Source of the DNA: Candidatus Pacearchaeota archaeon
GTDB lineage: Archaea > Nanoarchaeota > Nanoarchaeia > Pacearchaeales > GW2011-AR1
Assembly (NCBI GenBank): GCA_002690445.1
Contig: NZER01000008.1
Coordinates: forward strand, 19,490 to 83,489
Length of the DNA: 64,000 bases
Reading direction: 5' to 3'
The first letter of the stretch is position 1; the number at the start of each line of letters is the position of its first letter. A model generated the notes under the pieces. The model saw only the letters and a list, made by a program, of their open reading frames with translations, did not search any database and had not been told where the DNA came from. The translations under genes and the position numbers were made by a program. Positions 43,786 to 54,396 of this stretch are shown piece by piece.

Positions 43786-46700
43786 TGGGAAAAATTAACT
43801 TAAATGTCGACGGATCCAAACTATTTGGAAAATATCTTCCGTCAGTTTTCATTAATGAGATTGCTATAGATAACAACGAAGCTGCTGACAGCGACGCCCG
43901 CAACTATGACTATGGCATTATGGTGGATCTTCGCATTAACTTTACTAAAGAACCGGAGATGGAATCACCGCGCGATTTCATGTACGAAAACCTAGATAAA
44001 TTATATTTATATTGTTGGATGTCGGGCTTTGAAACATTAAATACCCACCTTCAAGCAAAAAGACTCCACTTAAAGGATTTGTTTGAGGCATTCGATCCCG
44101 TCGAGAGAGTCGATTTTACATCGAGCAGCACCGCATATGGTGCTATCCTAGAGTTTATGAAAGACTCGTTTATAAACAAAGATAGACCGAGTTATTTCGG
44201 TGAAAACACATCTACCAACGCTCCGCGCAATGCATACGAAGATGCTAGCGCAGCAGATCTGGAAGCCGGGATAGGGGATCCTAACTCCTTTTGGTATAAG
44301 ATATTTTGGGGGCAATCTGGACCCGCGGGACCCTGGACAGGAGATGATCACGATTTCGTCGAGGGTGGTGGTGGTGCACCTTTGATCTCAGGCACTGTTG
44401 TCACAGACGGAGACATAGTGACTCACGACTGTACAGATGTCGGACAGGGCAAATATAGCTTTATGCGAAACTATCTAAAAGAAACCATTTACTTTTTACA
44501 GGGCACCGGACACGGCGATCATCATTATAACGAGCTATTTCACAAAATTAAATTAACAGATCTCTTGGCTGAGGAGGCAGGCGAAGCTTCGTACTGGTCC
44601 AAACTGGCAACAACCAGCTTCGACTCCACGGGAAAAGAGATCTTGCAACTTTCTAATATAACTATTCCTTTTGGATATGAATATGATCCGGGCACGCTGT
44701 CCGACGATGGAGAGACCCGAATCGACGCTTTTTTGTCTCAAAAAGTAAGATTGGGCGATGTCGAAAAGTTATTTTTTATTGCTACCGTGGGGGTGGATAT
44801 AGATGATATTGGCTTACACACCACACCTCGCACCTTGTTTAATAATTACTTTGGTGACATCAGCCATGAACATGTTTTACAAAATAACGAAGTCCCCGAC
44901 CAGTTAACTGAAAAATTTGTAGAAATGGAAGATGAGAGCCCCTACAACGGCACCCCCCTGCAGGGACCAAATGGTAAATACTATGTGTCAGAGCCAGTAG
45001 CCCACGAGGGGATTGTTGAAGCTTTTCAAGCACTGGCGGCTAAATATGCTGCGACATCAGCCGTTCGCGCCGCCAATCAGGCTGCAGCTGGAATAACAGT
45101 AAGTGATACGTCCAAACTAGACACCAATATACAAAACTTAGAATTTGTTCTCGCAGCCTACGGTGAATCCGTGCAACTTTTAAGACAGATCCAATCATAT
45201 CTTCAAACATATCCGGATAAACACAATGCATCAAAATCGGGAGAGCTTTTTGGTGAAGCTAGCGCATATTTGTATGCTGCCGCAACAACAATTCAACAAC
45301 AACGAGAAGTAAAGAAACTGCTGGTAAGAACAGGAATTATAACTGATTACAGAAGACCCGTAGATACTTTTTTTAGTTACCTTCCTCCCACTCCGTTAGG
45401 GTGGACTGGCAGCCCGGAAAACTGGCACGACTCGACCAGACCAGCGACCTACTTTCCCGCCTTTGAGGTGGGCACAGCCGATGAACCATCTGACGATTAC
45501 GTTCCTTCAAAGTGGTGTACGCTGAGCAGAAAGGCAATTGCCCGAATAGTGAGCATCGGATTCGAAGGTTTTGGTGCAGAAAATGATAGTATTTATGATG
45601 CTATTTATGCAGAAACAGATCGCGACCGGCTCGAACACGCCGGCTATACCGATGACGAAATTGAGGAGTTGGTTCAATATGCTGTGGATCAATATTGGGC
45701 CAGTCGCAAAGAAGCAGGCGGAGACTTGTTTGCTACCTCGGACGAACAGCGGTTGTGTACAGATTTCGTAGTTAGAAATAATGGTTATTTCTTTTTTGAG
45801 TGGGAAAAAGCCCTTCACACTCAATCAGCTTTGTCTCATGTTATATCTTTGAGCCGCCTGCAACGCTATCTGAGAATTGCCGTTCCGTACCAGTATTTTA
45901 AAGTTAATGTAGTCACGATGAAAAGAAAGGAGGTTCACTTAGAAGCCCTTGATGATGATCATGCCGTGTCCGGCGTGGAGGATTGGGGTACGGGAGTATT
46001 CCAATCAAGCTGGATGGATACCAGTGTTAATTATCCGAAAACGAAGTACTCTACTTATTGGGTGGAAAACGGCAGATATGGTTATGGATATCCCTTTGTT
46101 AGTAAAGCGGACAAGACTCCCGAAGGTACCCTCGATCCCCCAAATTATAAATATTCTTATTTAAAATTCGTCAACTTTGATGTGGGTGGGCTCTCCCCCG
46201 ACCTCATGGATCAAGTGAAGATGAATTCCCTCAGATATTATGGCTTCGTCGACAACTATGTGGACAATCCTGAAACCGGGATCGTGGGGACCGACCATGC
46301 TAAATCCATGGGTTACAAAGTCAGAGACGGCTACCGCCTAATGTGTTTTGAATATGCTGATTTTATGGATGACGATGTTGCCTATTATAACACCCTCGAC
46401 TTTGCCGACCGTTGCAGCCGCGAGCCCGCGGGGGTGGTTTTAAACCATAGCGTTATAGATGAGCCATGCACAGACTACCTTATAACAGTAAGTGTAACCG
46501 ATAGGACTCCTCAATTTTATATAGATTTCATTATTCCCCTATTTCAAAATGCGTTTGATGAATTTGTAGAATACTACGATTTGGCCTATGAATATTGTAG
46601 CTATAACAATTTAAATAACCAATTCAATGAATTTTTTATAGATGCTATGAACGACAAATACCCCAATGACTATGAGAAGCCATGGTTTAAGTTGGCAATA

Positions 46701-47879
46701 TTGTTTACCCTGTACGAGCAAATATTTTTTAAAACATATGGTGAAATGGCTCAGACAGATGAAGTCGAAGAAATGATAATGGCATATGCCACAAAGTTAG
46801 CACGAACACTATCACCCAAAGAGGGGAACTTACGGACATTAAAGGAATTTAAATGTCGATTTGAAAGGTCGGTTTTATATCAACTTTACCCCGGAAGAAC
46901 TGTGACCGATGGTACATGCGAGGACTATAGCGGTCAGGCAGCCCAGATCTGGAACCGACTAGTGAGCGAGGAGGTGGCAGATATGACGTCTTCGCATGCG
47001 TCGGATTCCTCTTTAGGGGATCTATACGAAATGGCTCGCGTTTGGTCTCGGGATTTATCATTTGCAAATCGAATCCCAATTAAGGCAGCAATTTTTGGCA
47101 ACTATCTACCCGACGATCTCGCAGGAGCCCAAGCAGGCGACATATCTGTGCCACACCAGAACGTTCCTTTGGGACATATATATATTTCAGTCGGAAGATC
47201 GACGAACGACTACATTGCGCCGGACTATGGCGGTGATGGACCGTCCGTATTTATTCTTATTGTCCGAGGAGACAACGCCGGGAGATGGTCAAACCTCTCC
47301 TCGGGCGGAATTGATAGAGAGGCGACCGGTCGATGGAGCGAAGAGGAGGGCTGGGAGACTGGCGGATTCGGCCCGGTCGTAGGCAGCTCAGGCGATCTAC
47401 CTCTTCTTATAAATATGGACAATCTAGGACCCAACTATGTACAAGATGACGGAACCGTATTCTTTAAGATTAAGTATGGCAACGAGAGCGACATCGATGA
47501 CCGAATCTTCGGGGTTAACAAAGACAATTTGGGGTCACGTAGATGGTATAACGCGCGCACAGACGAAGAGAGTTACTACAAGGGCGGCGGCACCTTCGGC
47601 CAGCGTGAGCGCCTATACCCGGTCAATAACGCCCCGGGGACTGATGGGATCTTTGGTGCCTGTGTAGCGCGATATACGGGAAAGCCGGGTACGGGCACCG
47701 CTGATCGCGAGTACATCGATTGCACCAATGTACACCAACTCACTCTCATGGGCGCCATGGCATGGACAGGGACTCGAGGCTGGTGGGAACACCCCCCTAC
47801 GACCGACGCATCGGGATGGATGGAGTCCTTCAATCCCTGGGTGTCAATACATCCACAAAATCGGGAAGACAACATATGA
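43785..47879 (+). CDS. large virion-type protein, unknown (1364 aa)
   Basis: 1364 aa, acidic, mixed alpha/beta, no recognised domain. The first 60 residues (LNVDGSKLFGKYLPSVFINE) start a beta-rich segment; the middle contains helical runs (VSDTSKLDTNIQNLEFVLAA) and the C-terminal quarter is Gly/Asp-rich, beta-looking. ATG 43785 shares a base with the upstream stop and has GAGGAG close by. Sits in an unbroken series of tail genes, so a structural role is inferred from position only. Confidence 0.5.
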   Translation: MGKINLNVDGSKLFGKYLPSVFINEIAIDNNEAADSDARNYDYGIMVDLRINFTKEPEMESPRDFMYENLDKLYLYCWMSGFETLNTHLQAKRLHLKDLFEAFDPVERVDFTSSSTAYGAILEFMKDSFINKDRPSYFGENTSTNAPRNAYEDASAADLEAGIGDPNSFWYKIFWGQSGPAGPWTGDDHDFVEGGGGAPLISGTVVTDGDIVTHDCTDVGQGKYSFMRNYLKETIYFLQGTGHGDHHYNELFHKIKLTDLLAEEAGEASYWSKLATTSFDSTGKEILQLSNITIPFGYEYDPGTLSDDGETRIDAFLSQKVRLGDVEKLFFIATVGVDIDDIGLHTTPRTLFNNYFGDISHEHVLQNNEVPDQLTEKFVEMEDESPYNGTPLQGPNGKYYVSEPVAHEGIVEAFQALAAKYAATSAVRAANQAAAGITVSDTSKLDTNIQNLEFVLAAYGESVQLLRQIQSYLQTYPDKHNASKSGELFGEASAYLYAAATTIQQQREVKKLLVRTGIITDYRRPVDTFFSYLPPTPLGWTGSPENWHDSTRPATYFPAFEVGTADEPSDDYVPSKWCTLSRKAIARIVSIGFEGFGAENDSIYDAIYAETDRDRLEHAGYTDDEIEELVQYAVDQYWASRKEAGGDLFATSDEQRLCTDFVVRNNGYFFFEWEKALHTQSALSHVISLSRLQRYLRIAVPYQYFKVNVVTMKRKEVHLEALDDDHAVSGVEDWGTGVFQSSWMDTSVNYPKTKYSTYWVENGRYGYGYPFVSKADKTPEGTLDPPNYKYSYLKFVNFDVGGLSPDLMDQVKMNSLRYYGFVDNYVDNPETGIVGTDHAKSMGYKVRDGYRLMCFEYADFMDDDVAYYNTLDFADRCSREPAGVVLNHSVIDEPCTDYLITVSVTDRTPQFYIDFIIPLFQNAFDEFVEYYDLAYEYCSYNNLNNQFNEFFIDAMNDKYPNDYEKPWFKLAILFTLYEQIFFKTYGEMAQTDEVEEMIMAYATKLARTLSPKEGNLRTLKEFKCRFERSVLYQLYPGRTVTDGTCEDYSGQAAQIWNRLVSEEVADMTSSHASDSSLGDLYEMARVWSRDLSFANRIPIKAAIFGNYLPDDLAGAQAGDISVPHQNVPLGHIYISVGRSTNDYIAPDYGGDGPSVFILIVRGDNAGRWSNLSSGGIDREATGRWSEEEGWETGGFGPVVGSSGDLPLLINMDNLGPNYVQDDGTVFFKIKYGNESDIDDRIFGVNKDNLGSRRWYNARTDEESYYKGGGTFGQRERLYPVNNAPGTDGIFGACVARYTGKPGTGTADREYIDCTNVHQLTLMGAMAWTGTRGWWEHPPTTDASGWMESFNPWVSIHPQNREDNI

Positions 47880-47929
47880 GACTGATTTTTTTTTTGACAA
47901 CAGATTACTTATTAAGAGAGGACATATAA

Positions 47930-48748
47930 ATGGCACGTTATATAGATTATAGTGGCGGCAGTTTCCGCGACACCGCCCGGGTCGGCGCTGGCACCAACGA
48001 CGAGCCCACATTCCGTAATAGCCGCCGAGCAACTCAAATGCGCTCCAACAATGCCCGAGCATTGCGCAGTAATCCTATCTCTCGCATTTGGAGCGTCGGC
48101 GCCGGCACCAACGATGAACCCACCATTCGCAGCAACTCGGCTGTCGGAAGGGTCGTTGATAGACGGCTAGCCGGCGGCATTACCCAAACTGCAGTGCAAC
48201 AATTGAGGCGCGCCCAGACTAACGCGTTAGCTAATAAAGAAATAGTGTTTACCAATGGTGAGGCAGTATCTTTCTCCACTCAAAGCATGCGGTTTCGAAT
48301 AGTAAAAGTGTCAGAGCAATTAAAACTACAAGACTATTACGTAATGTCACATGGCAATCATTCGTTAAACTCCATGTCTCAAGCGCTCCTTAATTCACTT
48401 AGCATTAGAACAACCAAGCAAAAAAAGAATTTTACTCTCATAAATAGTAAAAACGATAACGAGACAATTCAAAACCCAGCAATTATAGATCCCGATATTA
48501 ACAGTTTAACCCCAGATCCAATACAAGCAACAGATAAGTTTCAAAATCCCTGTGATCCCTTTTATTATACTGACAACGACGACAATAGGACAGAGTCACA
48601 AAAAGTGGTTTACGAGAAATTAACACAACCTTCTATGAGAGGAGTTGTTTCACTAGCCAACAAGATAAGCTCTAAAACTTTGTCGGTGACACAAAAGAAA
48701 AATAAGTTTTTTATGGAAAGAACTGCATATGCCAGGAGTAATTACTAA
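47930..48748 (+). CDS. virion-type protein with a duplicated N-terminal motif
   Basis: 272 aa. Residues about 17-65 contain the motif VGAGTNDEPT(F/I)R twice, about 37 residues apart, separated by an Arg/Asn-rich linker; the DNA copies are similar but not identical. The rest (VFTNGEAVSFSTQSMRFRIV, YYVMSHGNHSLNSMSQALLN) is unrecognised. RBS AGAGAGGA sits about 8 nt before ATG 47930. A 50-nt T-rich leader, with a TTGACA but no well placed -10, precedes it. Stop overlaps the next start. Confidence 0.5.
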   Translation: MARYIDYSGGSFRDTARVGAGTNDEPTFRNSRRATQMRSNNARALRSNPISRIWSVGAGTNDEPTIRSNSAVGRVVDRRLAGGITQTAVQQLRRAQTNALANKEIVFTNGEAVSFSTQSMRFRIVKVSEQLKLQDYYVMSHGNHSLNSMSQALLNSLSIRTTKQKKNFTLINSKNDNETIQNPAIIDPDINSLTPDPIQATDKFQNPCDPFYYTDNDDNRTESQKVVYEKLTQPSMRGVVSLANKISSKTLSVTQKKNKFFMERTAYARSNY

Positions 48749-50073
48749 TGGATTATAGCTACAACGTCCCAATTTTTTACTATGATTATCTGGCCGGATC
48801 GACCGGACGTAGCCACAACACCGGGCATGTCGTAGGGATGACTTCGTGGGCTGGAAACGACATTGGCGATCCACTGACTTATTATGCATTTGATGAAGCG
48901 TACGGTGACACCAGCTCCAGCGGATTCGGAATGAACAAACTTTTTCGAGCGTTAGCTCGCATCGATGCTGGCTGGGATACCAGAGGAGAACTAACCATAG
49001 AAAAGCGCGTGTACATGACTCCGACGATAATCCCAAACACAGTACCGAATGGGCTGAGCAATGATTATAGAAAAACTGGGTTTCTAGACGTCACTGAACG
49101 ATTCGCGCAATCGGTGCAGGCAACTTTGTGGTACAAATCCAATCGCGACGATCACTACAATAATCTGCGCGCTGAACTTGAGACTTTGTATAGTGTGGAT
49201 GGGGATGCTCTGGATGAATTTGATCGGCTGATGGCCTTCTCCATAGCCGATGACGAGGCGTGGTTAACCCGCGGCGGATATGGCGAGTTTCTAAACTGGT
49301 ATCAATCGTCGTACGGCGCCGAGCCTTTTAAAACATTTCGCACCTTAACGGTATATCGCTCCAAGTATGATACCGACGAGGATGAGTCCATATTCAGTGC
49401 GTTTGGACCCGAGCCCGTAGTGGGAGCATGGGACCAGGGAACCTCGGGTCCCGAAAGAACCAATATATATGAAGTACTTTACAATAACAACACAGGTCCG
49501 CTTAAGTATGATGATGTTGTGCTTGAAAATGATAGCGGCGTTCAATATAAGCACATCGCGCAAGCCTGGGGACACGGCAACGCCGAGAGTTTTATCCCTA
49601 CTCACCCCGCGATGAAGATGATCGCCGACACCGGCGATTTAGAAGACGCGTCGAGCGGCGGTGTGCGCGAAGCAGCCGGCTTCTTCGCCGGGGATGTGTA
49701 TGGCTACAGCACCCGGGTGACCTCGCCGGATCTCGGCGCCGGAGAAACATATGGGATTGAATATGAATATTTAGGCACCACTCTGGTCCCCACAATTCAA
49801 AGTCGCTATAAAGTATTAGAAGACGTAGAATCTCCCCGTGGTACCGTAAAGTACGACCATGAAAATTTCCTAGGCGCGCTTACAAAGCAGATAGCAATCT
49901 TGGTGGGAATCGACAATATTCCACGAGCGTACGCAACAAAAATGCAAGCAGCGCGCCCACTACGACCTCGACTCCTTAGCGCGATGAATTACGGAGCCTC
50001 TGACTCCACAAGCCCAACAGCGCCAGCCACCTCCACCTCCGCAACAACCGCGATGACCACAGGAGACTACTAA
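48748..50073 (+). CDS. virion-type protein, unknown (441 aa)
   Basis: 441 aa, rich in Tyr, Asp and Gly; NVPIFYYDYLAGSTG at the N terminus, a WDTRGELTIEKRVYMTPTI segment in the middle and a low-complexity Thr/Ser/Ala-rich tail (TSPTAPATSTSATTAMT). No family recognised. Overlaps both neighbours by one base (TAATG). Thought to be structural from its location in the tail block. Confidence 0.45.
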   Translation: MDYSYNVPIFYYDYLAGSTGRSHNTGHVVGMTSWAGNDIGDPLTYYAFDEAYGDTSSSGFGMNKLFRALARIDAGWDTRGELTIEKRVYMTPTIIPNTVPNGLSNDYRKTGFLDVTERFAQSVQATLWYKSNRDDHYNNLRAELETLYSVDGDALDEFDRLMAFSIADDEAWLTRGGYGEFLNWYQSSYGAEPFKTFRTLTVYRSKYDTDEDESIFSAFGPEPVVGAWDQGTSGPERTNIYEVLYNNNTGPLKYDDVVLENDSGVQYKHIAQAWGHGNAESFIPTHPAMKMIADTGDLEDASSGGVREAAGFFAGDVYGYSTRVTSPDLGAGETYGIEYEYLGTTLVPTIQSRYKVLEDVESPRGTVKYDHENFLGALTKQIAILVGIDNIPRAYATKMQAARPLRPRLLSAMNYGASDSTSPTAPATSTSATTAMTTGDY

Positions 50074-53000
50074 TGGTTGCTCGACCCGACCCCACCGAAA
50101 TCACCATAGAAGAAGCCCTCGACTGGTTTGGAGTAGGCTCCACCCCAGGAAGTTCCGAAACCGTAGAACTTGCGACCGATGCCGCGCCAAAGGTGCTCAA
50201 GATTTGTCGCCCAGAATTACTAAAAGATTCTACAGATGCTCTGAGGAATGCTATAGGCAACTATTGGGAATTGGAGAGGGACCCAGACGACACTTCCACC
50301 ACCATGAATCCAGCTAGAATAGAGATGGCAGATGAACAACGCGATCTGAGGGACATTTATGTTCGAAGAGGAATTTTGGATAACGAGGTCATCGATAGAA
50401 TAGAGATTAACCCCGCTCGCATAACTAAAATAAACAATAGTGTATATGTTCCCAATTTTAAAATTCCCATAAGGCTTTATGCTAATAGAGATAATTCAAA
50501 AGGAGATGTGTTTTGGAAAACTTATTTTGCGGGAGGTTCATTTGGCGGAGAATCCTACCCTAGTTTAATTGATTCTACGACGATATTTTATGATGGAAGT
50601 TTTAGATTTTATGATTCTTATTCAACATTAGCGGGAAAAGCATCCACCATTCTCAACAACACGGTTCCATTAAAAGTGCGCGAAGTAACATGTAATTATA
50701 ATGATTACGATAAATATGTGGATGCCTATCAAAAATGGGCAGCAGACCAAAGTTCTGAATTGCTCCTTCCAAACTATTATGTGATGTGGGACTACCACCA
50801 ATATGTTACACTCCCAGGACGAGAAATGGAAAATACAGAATTTTCGGCAGATACACTGCCGATAGCAAAATCAGCGTCGTATCATTATCATTTTCCAAGT
50901 GGAAGCATATACGAAGGTAAGAATACCAACCAATATATCGGAGAATTTTTCATTCATCATCCCCGCACGATCTCTGAACGCCGCGCCACTCAGACCCTTC
51001 AACAAAATATTATGTTCGATCAGAATTGGTATCACTTGGGGGGACCTAGCCACATCACGGCTGAGTGGGTCGGCACCGGCGAAGCGCTTCCCGATGATCT
51101 GGCAAGTATGTACAATATTTCACTTCGTTTTCCTCGCCATAAACAAGATACAGATGAGAATTTTTCTTACTCAACCCTTGAGGCAGAACAAGCATATAAA
51201 TTTAGAATAAGAAATATAATTGAAAATAATAACTTTTCATCTAAATTTCTAGAATTATTAAAAGATTTAGATGAGGGAACGATAACTCAAGTCCCCCTCG
51301 ACACTCACGCTTACAGCGTCGAAACTCAAACGGAGCCAATCCTATCCTCCACAACTGCTACGGTAGACACTCAATCATACCGCTCTTTTGACTGGATGCA
51401 ATTTTTGGCACATGCGTACAATGCTTATGGGAGTGGTTTGAATACAAACTATATTTTTGCAGGACCCACCCACACAGATCATTCCACCACATACAGAGAC
51501 AACACACTATACCGCTTTGCCGATAATCAACAAATTGTATTGGCGCTTGATCAAACGGTTGATTTAATGAATGAATATATGGAGACAAACGCGTGGGCAA
51601 TTAGTGATTGGGACTCTTATTATGATCCTGGCGTGCACACTGGTATCGAAGACATTACAAGCGCCGCGACTGCGGCGAAAGACCATAGTCTTTACTTCCA
51701 CGCCGGCGGCACCGGTGCACAAGATGTCGGAGAAACCATAATAGAAAACATTCTTAATCCTACCATAAAAAAATCTGAAGTAGTGGCATATAAAATTGAA
51801 AAATTTGGACCGGTATATGGAGGAAGCACCACGGATCAGCAGCTAATCCAGAAATTTTGGATGTTTAATTCTGCGAACGCGCCAGATATTATGTCGCTAA
51901 TAGACTCTCAGATAAAATATGGAGAAAATTACACCTACAATGTATACGCATATGTAGCAGTGATGAACCATAAATATCACTATGGAGATTTTAGATTAAC
52001 CAAACAAATTGGAACGATTGATTATACTTCTGATGATGTGGTGGGGACGTCCACTACCGGCGGAGGATACGGAGATCCATCGGGCTATTTGGAAAGAACA
52101 CTAACCGATGATGCTGCCCTTGATGGATTTCCCGATCTATATTGCATGCAATTTTACGATCCCATAACCGATTTGACAGCAGATCAGCTTTTTACCGAAA
52201 GCAGCACGGGAGAGAAGGATGTTGGACACGATCACCCCGGCGGATCGGAATTCGCGGATTTGTCAGAGATTGGCACTTATTCATCTATATCCGAATTTAG
52301 CACCTACGCCACAAACCAACAAGATATTAGCGAATACCCTCATTTAGCTGATTTTCACTTATATCTTGAACCGTGCATAAAAATAGTAGAAGTTCCGATG
52401 TTTTCTAAAACTTTAAAAGTGCTCGACAATCCCCCCAACGCACTCAATGTGAATCCTTTTCAGTTTATCGACAATAGCCACAAAGTAGGATTTGACATCG
52501 CTAGCGAAAGCTTCAAATCAAGACCATATCCTATTAGCATCACGGAAGATGACACCAGTCTTAAGAATGATTATTTACATTCCAAGAATATTTTTCCGGG
52601 AGACGACGTAACGCAGTTTTCGGAATCACCGGCACGGTACATACAAATATATAGAAGCAGCACAAAGCCCATCTCATTTAGTTCATTTCGTAACAATTTG
52701 GTTAGCACAATCGACTTAAGAATTCCTCACGAAGACTTTAATTTTGCCAATTATGTAGCAGCAGACAAGCTAATCCCAAATAAAGAATATTATTATGTTT
52801 TTAGATTTATAAATGAAAATGGGGTCTTCGGACCACTATCTCAAATTATAATAGCCGAATTGGTCGACGACGGTGGTTATATTTTTTCTTTATTCGACAC
52901 CTTGGACTCAAGCGAATTCACACCGGATGTTTTTACAAACAACACCACAGTTTTTAAAAAAATGTTTCAACTAGAGCCCAACATAGAGCAGCTTATGCTA

Positions 53001-53219
53001 GATTATGGGGGCGCCAATTTAACCAAAACAGCAACCTCGCAACAAGATTCCGTGCAAGTGGGCACAAGCGCCTCAAAGATTTGGGATAAGAAATTTAAAA
53101 TTAGACTTACATCAAAGAAAACCGGAAAGAAACTAGATCTCAATGTAACTTATAATATACAAACCCGCGATTACACAACCACCAGCGAAAGCGTTCTCGA
53201 CTGGACCTCAGAGGATTAA
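50073..53219 (+). CDS. large virion-type protein with two FnIII-like regions (1048 aa)
   Basis: 1048 aa. Two stretches have fibronectin-III-like features: about residues 569-636 (VVAYKIEKFG, IKYGENYTYNVYAYVAV) and about 856-926 (YIQIYRSSTKPISF, PNKEYYYVFRFINENG, GPLSQI). The first third is mixed, with DILDNEVIDRIEINPARI-type segments near 100-125 shown only in part (GILDNEVIDRIEINPARI). Ig-like or FnIII-like modules are common on phage tails and bind cell-surface sugars. ATG 50073 shares one base with the upstream stop. Function is inferred. Confidence 0.5.
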   Translation: MVARPDPTEITIEEALDWFGVGSTPGSSETVELATDAAPKVLKICRPELLKDSTDALRNAIGNYWELERDPDDTSTTMNPARIEMADEQRDLRDIYVRRGILDNEVIDRIEINPARITKINNSVYVPNFKIPIRLYANRDNSKGDVFWKTYFAGGSFGGESYPSLIDSTTIFYDGSFRFYDSYSTLAGKASTILNNTVPLKVREVTCNYNDYDKYVDAYQKWAADQSSELLLPNYYVMWDYHQYVTLPGREMENTEFSADTLPIAKSASYHYHFPSGSIYEGKNTNQYIGEFFIHHPRTISERRATQTLQQNIMFDQNWYHLGGPSHITAEWVGTGEALPDDLASMYNISLRFPRHKQDTDENFSYSTLEAEQAYKFRIRNIIENNNFSSKFLELLKDLDEGTITQVPLDTHAYSVETQTEPILSSTTATVDTQSYRSFDWMQFLAHAYNAYGSGLNTNYIFAGPTHTDHSTTYRDNTLYRFADNQQIVLALDQTVDLMNEYMETNAWAISDWDSYYDPGVHTGIEDITSAATAAKDHSLYFHAGGTGAQDVGETIIENILNPTIKKSEVVAYKIEKFGPVYGGSTTDQQLIQKFWMFNSANAPDIMSLIDSQIKYGENYTYNVYAYVAVMNHKYHYGDFRLTKQIGTIDYTSDDVVGTSTTGGGYGDPSGYLERTLTDDAALDGFPDLYCMQFYDPITDLTADQLFTESSTGEKDVGHDHPGGSEFADLSEIGTYSSISEFSTYATNQQDISEYPHLADFHLYLEPCIKIVEVPMFSKTLKVLDNPPNALNVNPFQFIDNSHKVGFDIASESFKSRPYPISITEDDTSLKNDYLHSKNIFPGDDVTQFSESPARYIQIYRSSTKPISFSSFRNNLVSTIDLRIPHEDFNFANYVAADKLIPNKEYYYVFRFINENGVFGPLSQIIIAELVDDGGYIFSLFDTLDSSEFTPDVFTNNTTVFKKMFQLEPNIEQLMLDYGGANLTKTATSQQDSVQVGTSASKIWDKKFKIRLTSKKTGKKLDLNVTYNIQTRDYTTTSESVLDWTSED

Positions 53220-53225
53220 ATATTC

Positions 53226-54317
53226 ATGGCATATCTTAAAACAAGCGACACAATCATAATCAATGCCACTCTCACCGATAAGGGTAGAAAACTTTTATCA
53301 CGCGGCAAATTTAAAATTGCCAAGTTTGCTTTAGGTGATGATGAAATAGATTATAAACTATATGATCCCGTGGAGATACGTGATACAGAGGAATATCAGC
53401 CTTCTCTTTTGAACGCATATTCGCTTGAGGCTTACTCGGATAGATTAAAAAATATCCAATACGGACTAAACTCTTATGATGCATCTGTTCTCTATTTGAC
53501 ACCGGAAGAGTTAGATAAAATGGGAGAGTTTAAGCACGCTTACCTTCTGTATTTGCCTGTTTTAAAACAAAATAACAAATTAGATGTTTCTCCAACAAAG
53601 AGAGACTTTGTTTATTATGTCTCGGTGAACGATGAAACTACCCAAAAATTAATCGACTCAATACCCGGGTTTAAATTTTTGCAAAGTAGCAATTTGGATA
53701 ATTGTAAAATTGTAATTGAATCTGGAATTCATATGGCTGAAGAAAAAATTTCTTCAGCCGAGGATACGACCCCCACCATTAAGCATCGTCGCCATGGGAT
53801 AGTTAAAAAGTTTTTGCTTGATCACGATTTCTTTGTGAATGCCGATAATAGATTTATTTCTACGATTGCGGCCATACGCCCCACATCTCGATTTGAAAAT
53901 TTTGCCAGTGGAGAAGCAATAATTAATTTTGAAACATTTACCGACATCGTTCCCATTACTTTGGAAAATGAATTTCCCCACTACGCCTCCTATATCATAA
54001 AAGGAATTCCAAACCTGATGGCACAATATGATTATCCCGCTGAAGATCCGGCGGACCGTATCGAATATTCCGCGCTAGCCGGTCCCCGCGGTGCCGTAAC
54101 AGCGCTTAATGTTGTCGTAGATAACCAACTAAAGGTAAACTCAACTGGCGAACGAGATTTTAGGTTCAGTAAATATGGAAAAATTGATCAAACACCATTC
54201 GCAGAAATTCCCACTACCAAGTTCGATTATCTCGATACGACTATTTATATTTATGGAGGCACCACTAATTCAAGGGTGCAGGTTCCTTTGCGATTATTGC
54301 GATTCGCAGGTACATAA
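53226..54317 (+). CDS. virion-type protein, paralogue of the 54397 product
   Basis: 363 aa. N-terminal block ATLTDKGRKLLSRGKFKI then AKFALGDDEIDYKLYD matches the block of the next gene (LTEVGRKRMATGNFRIVKF, ALGDDEINYKLYD), so the pair are clear paralogues. The segments after that diverge, and the C terminus here (RVQVPLRLLRFAG) resembles the other's VVTQIPIRIIQKE. Probably tail or baseplate structural; no enzyme motif. ATG 53226 begins 6 nt after the upstream stop. Confidence 0.55.
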   Translation: MAYLKTSDTIIINATLTDKGRKLLSRGKFKIAKFALGDDEIDYKLYDPVEIRDTEEYQPSLLNAYSLEAYSDRLKNIQYGLNSYDASVLYLTPEELDKMGEFKHAYLLYLPVLKQNNKLDVSPTKRDFVYYVSVNDETTQKLIDSIPGFKFLQSSNLDNCKIVIESGIHMAEEKISSAEDTTPTIKHRRHGIVKKFLLDHDFFVNADNRFISTIAAIRPTSRFENFASGEAIINFETFTDIVPITLENEFPHYASYIIKGIPNLMAQYDYPAEDPADRIEYSALAGPRGAVTALNVVVDNQLKVNSTGERDFRFSKYGKIDQTPFAEIPTTKFDYLDTTIYIYGGTTNSRVQVPLRLLRFAGT

Positions 54318-54321
54318 TTTT

Positions 54322-54350
54322 TTTAAAGAGAATAATTAATGTGGTATACT
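54322..54350 (+). promoter_or_regulatory. candidate extended -10 promoter before the 54397 gene
   Basis: The 79-nt gap between two tail genes contains TGGTATACT (54342-54350), an extended -10 (TGnTATACT) with a weak -35 TTTAAA 17 nt upstream (54322-54327). The same TGnTATAnT shape recurs at 58691-58699 and 61102-61110. The T-run before it (54318-54324) could alternatively be the tail of a weak terminator, but no stem was seen. Confidence 0.35.
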
Positions 54351-54396
54351 CTTTTTACTCAAAAATTACTAATTATTTTATTGAAGAGGTAAATTA

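Noticed and set aside
47894..47899. TTGACA in the 47880-47929 gap as a promoter
   Set aside because: No -10-like hexamer lies 16-18 nt downstream.
47924..47932. TATAAATG at the start codons of 47930 and 55393 as T4 late promoter sites
   Set aside because: The 7/8 match includes the ATG itself, so transcription would start downstream of the start codon.
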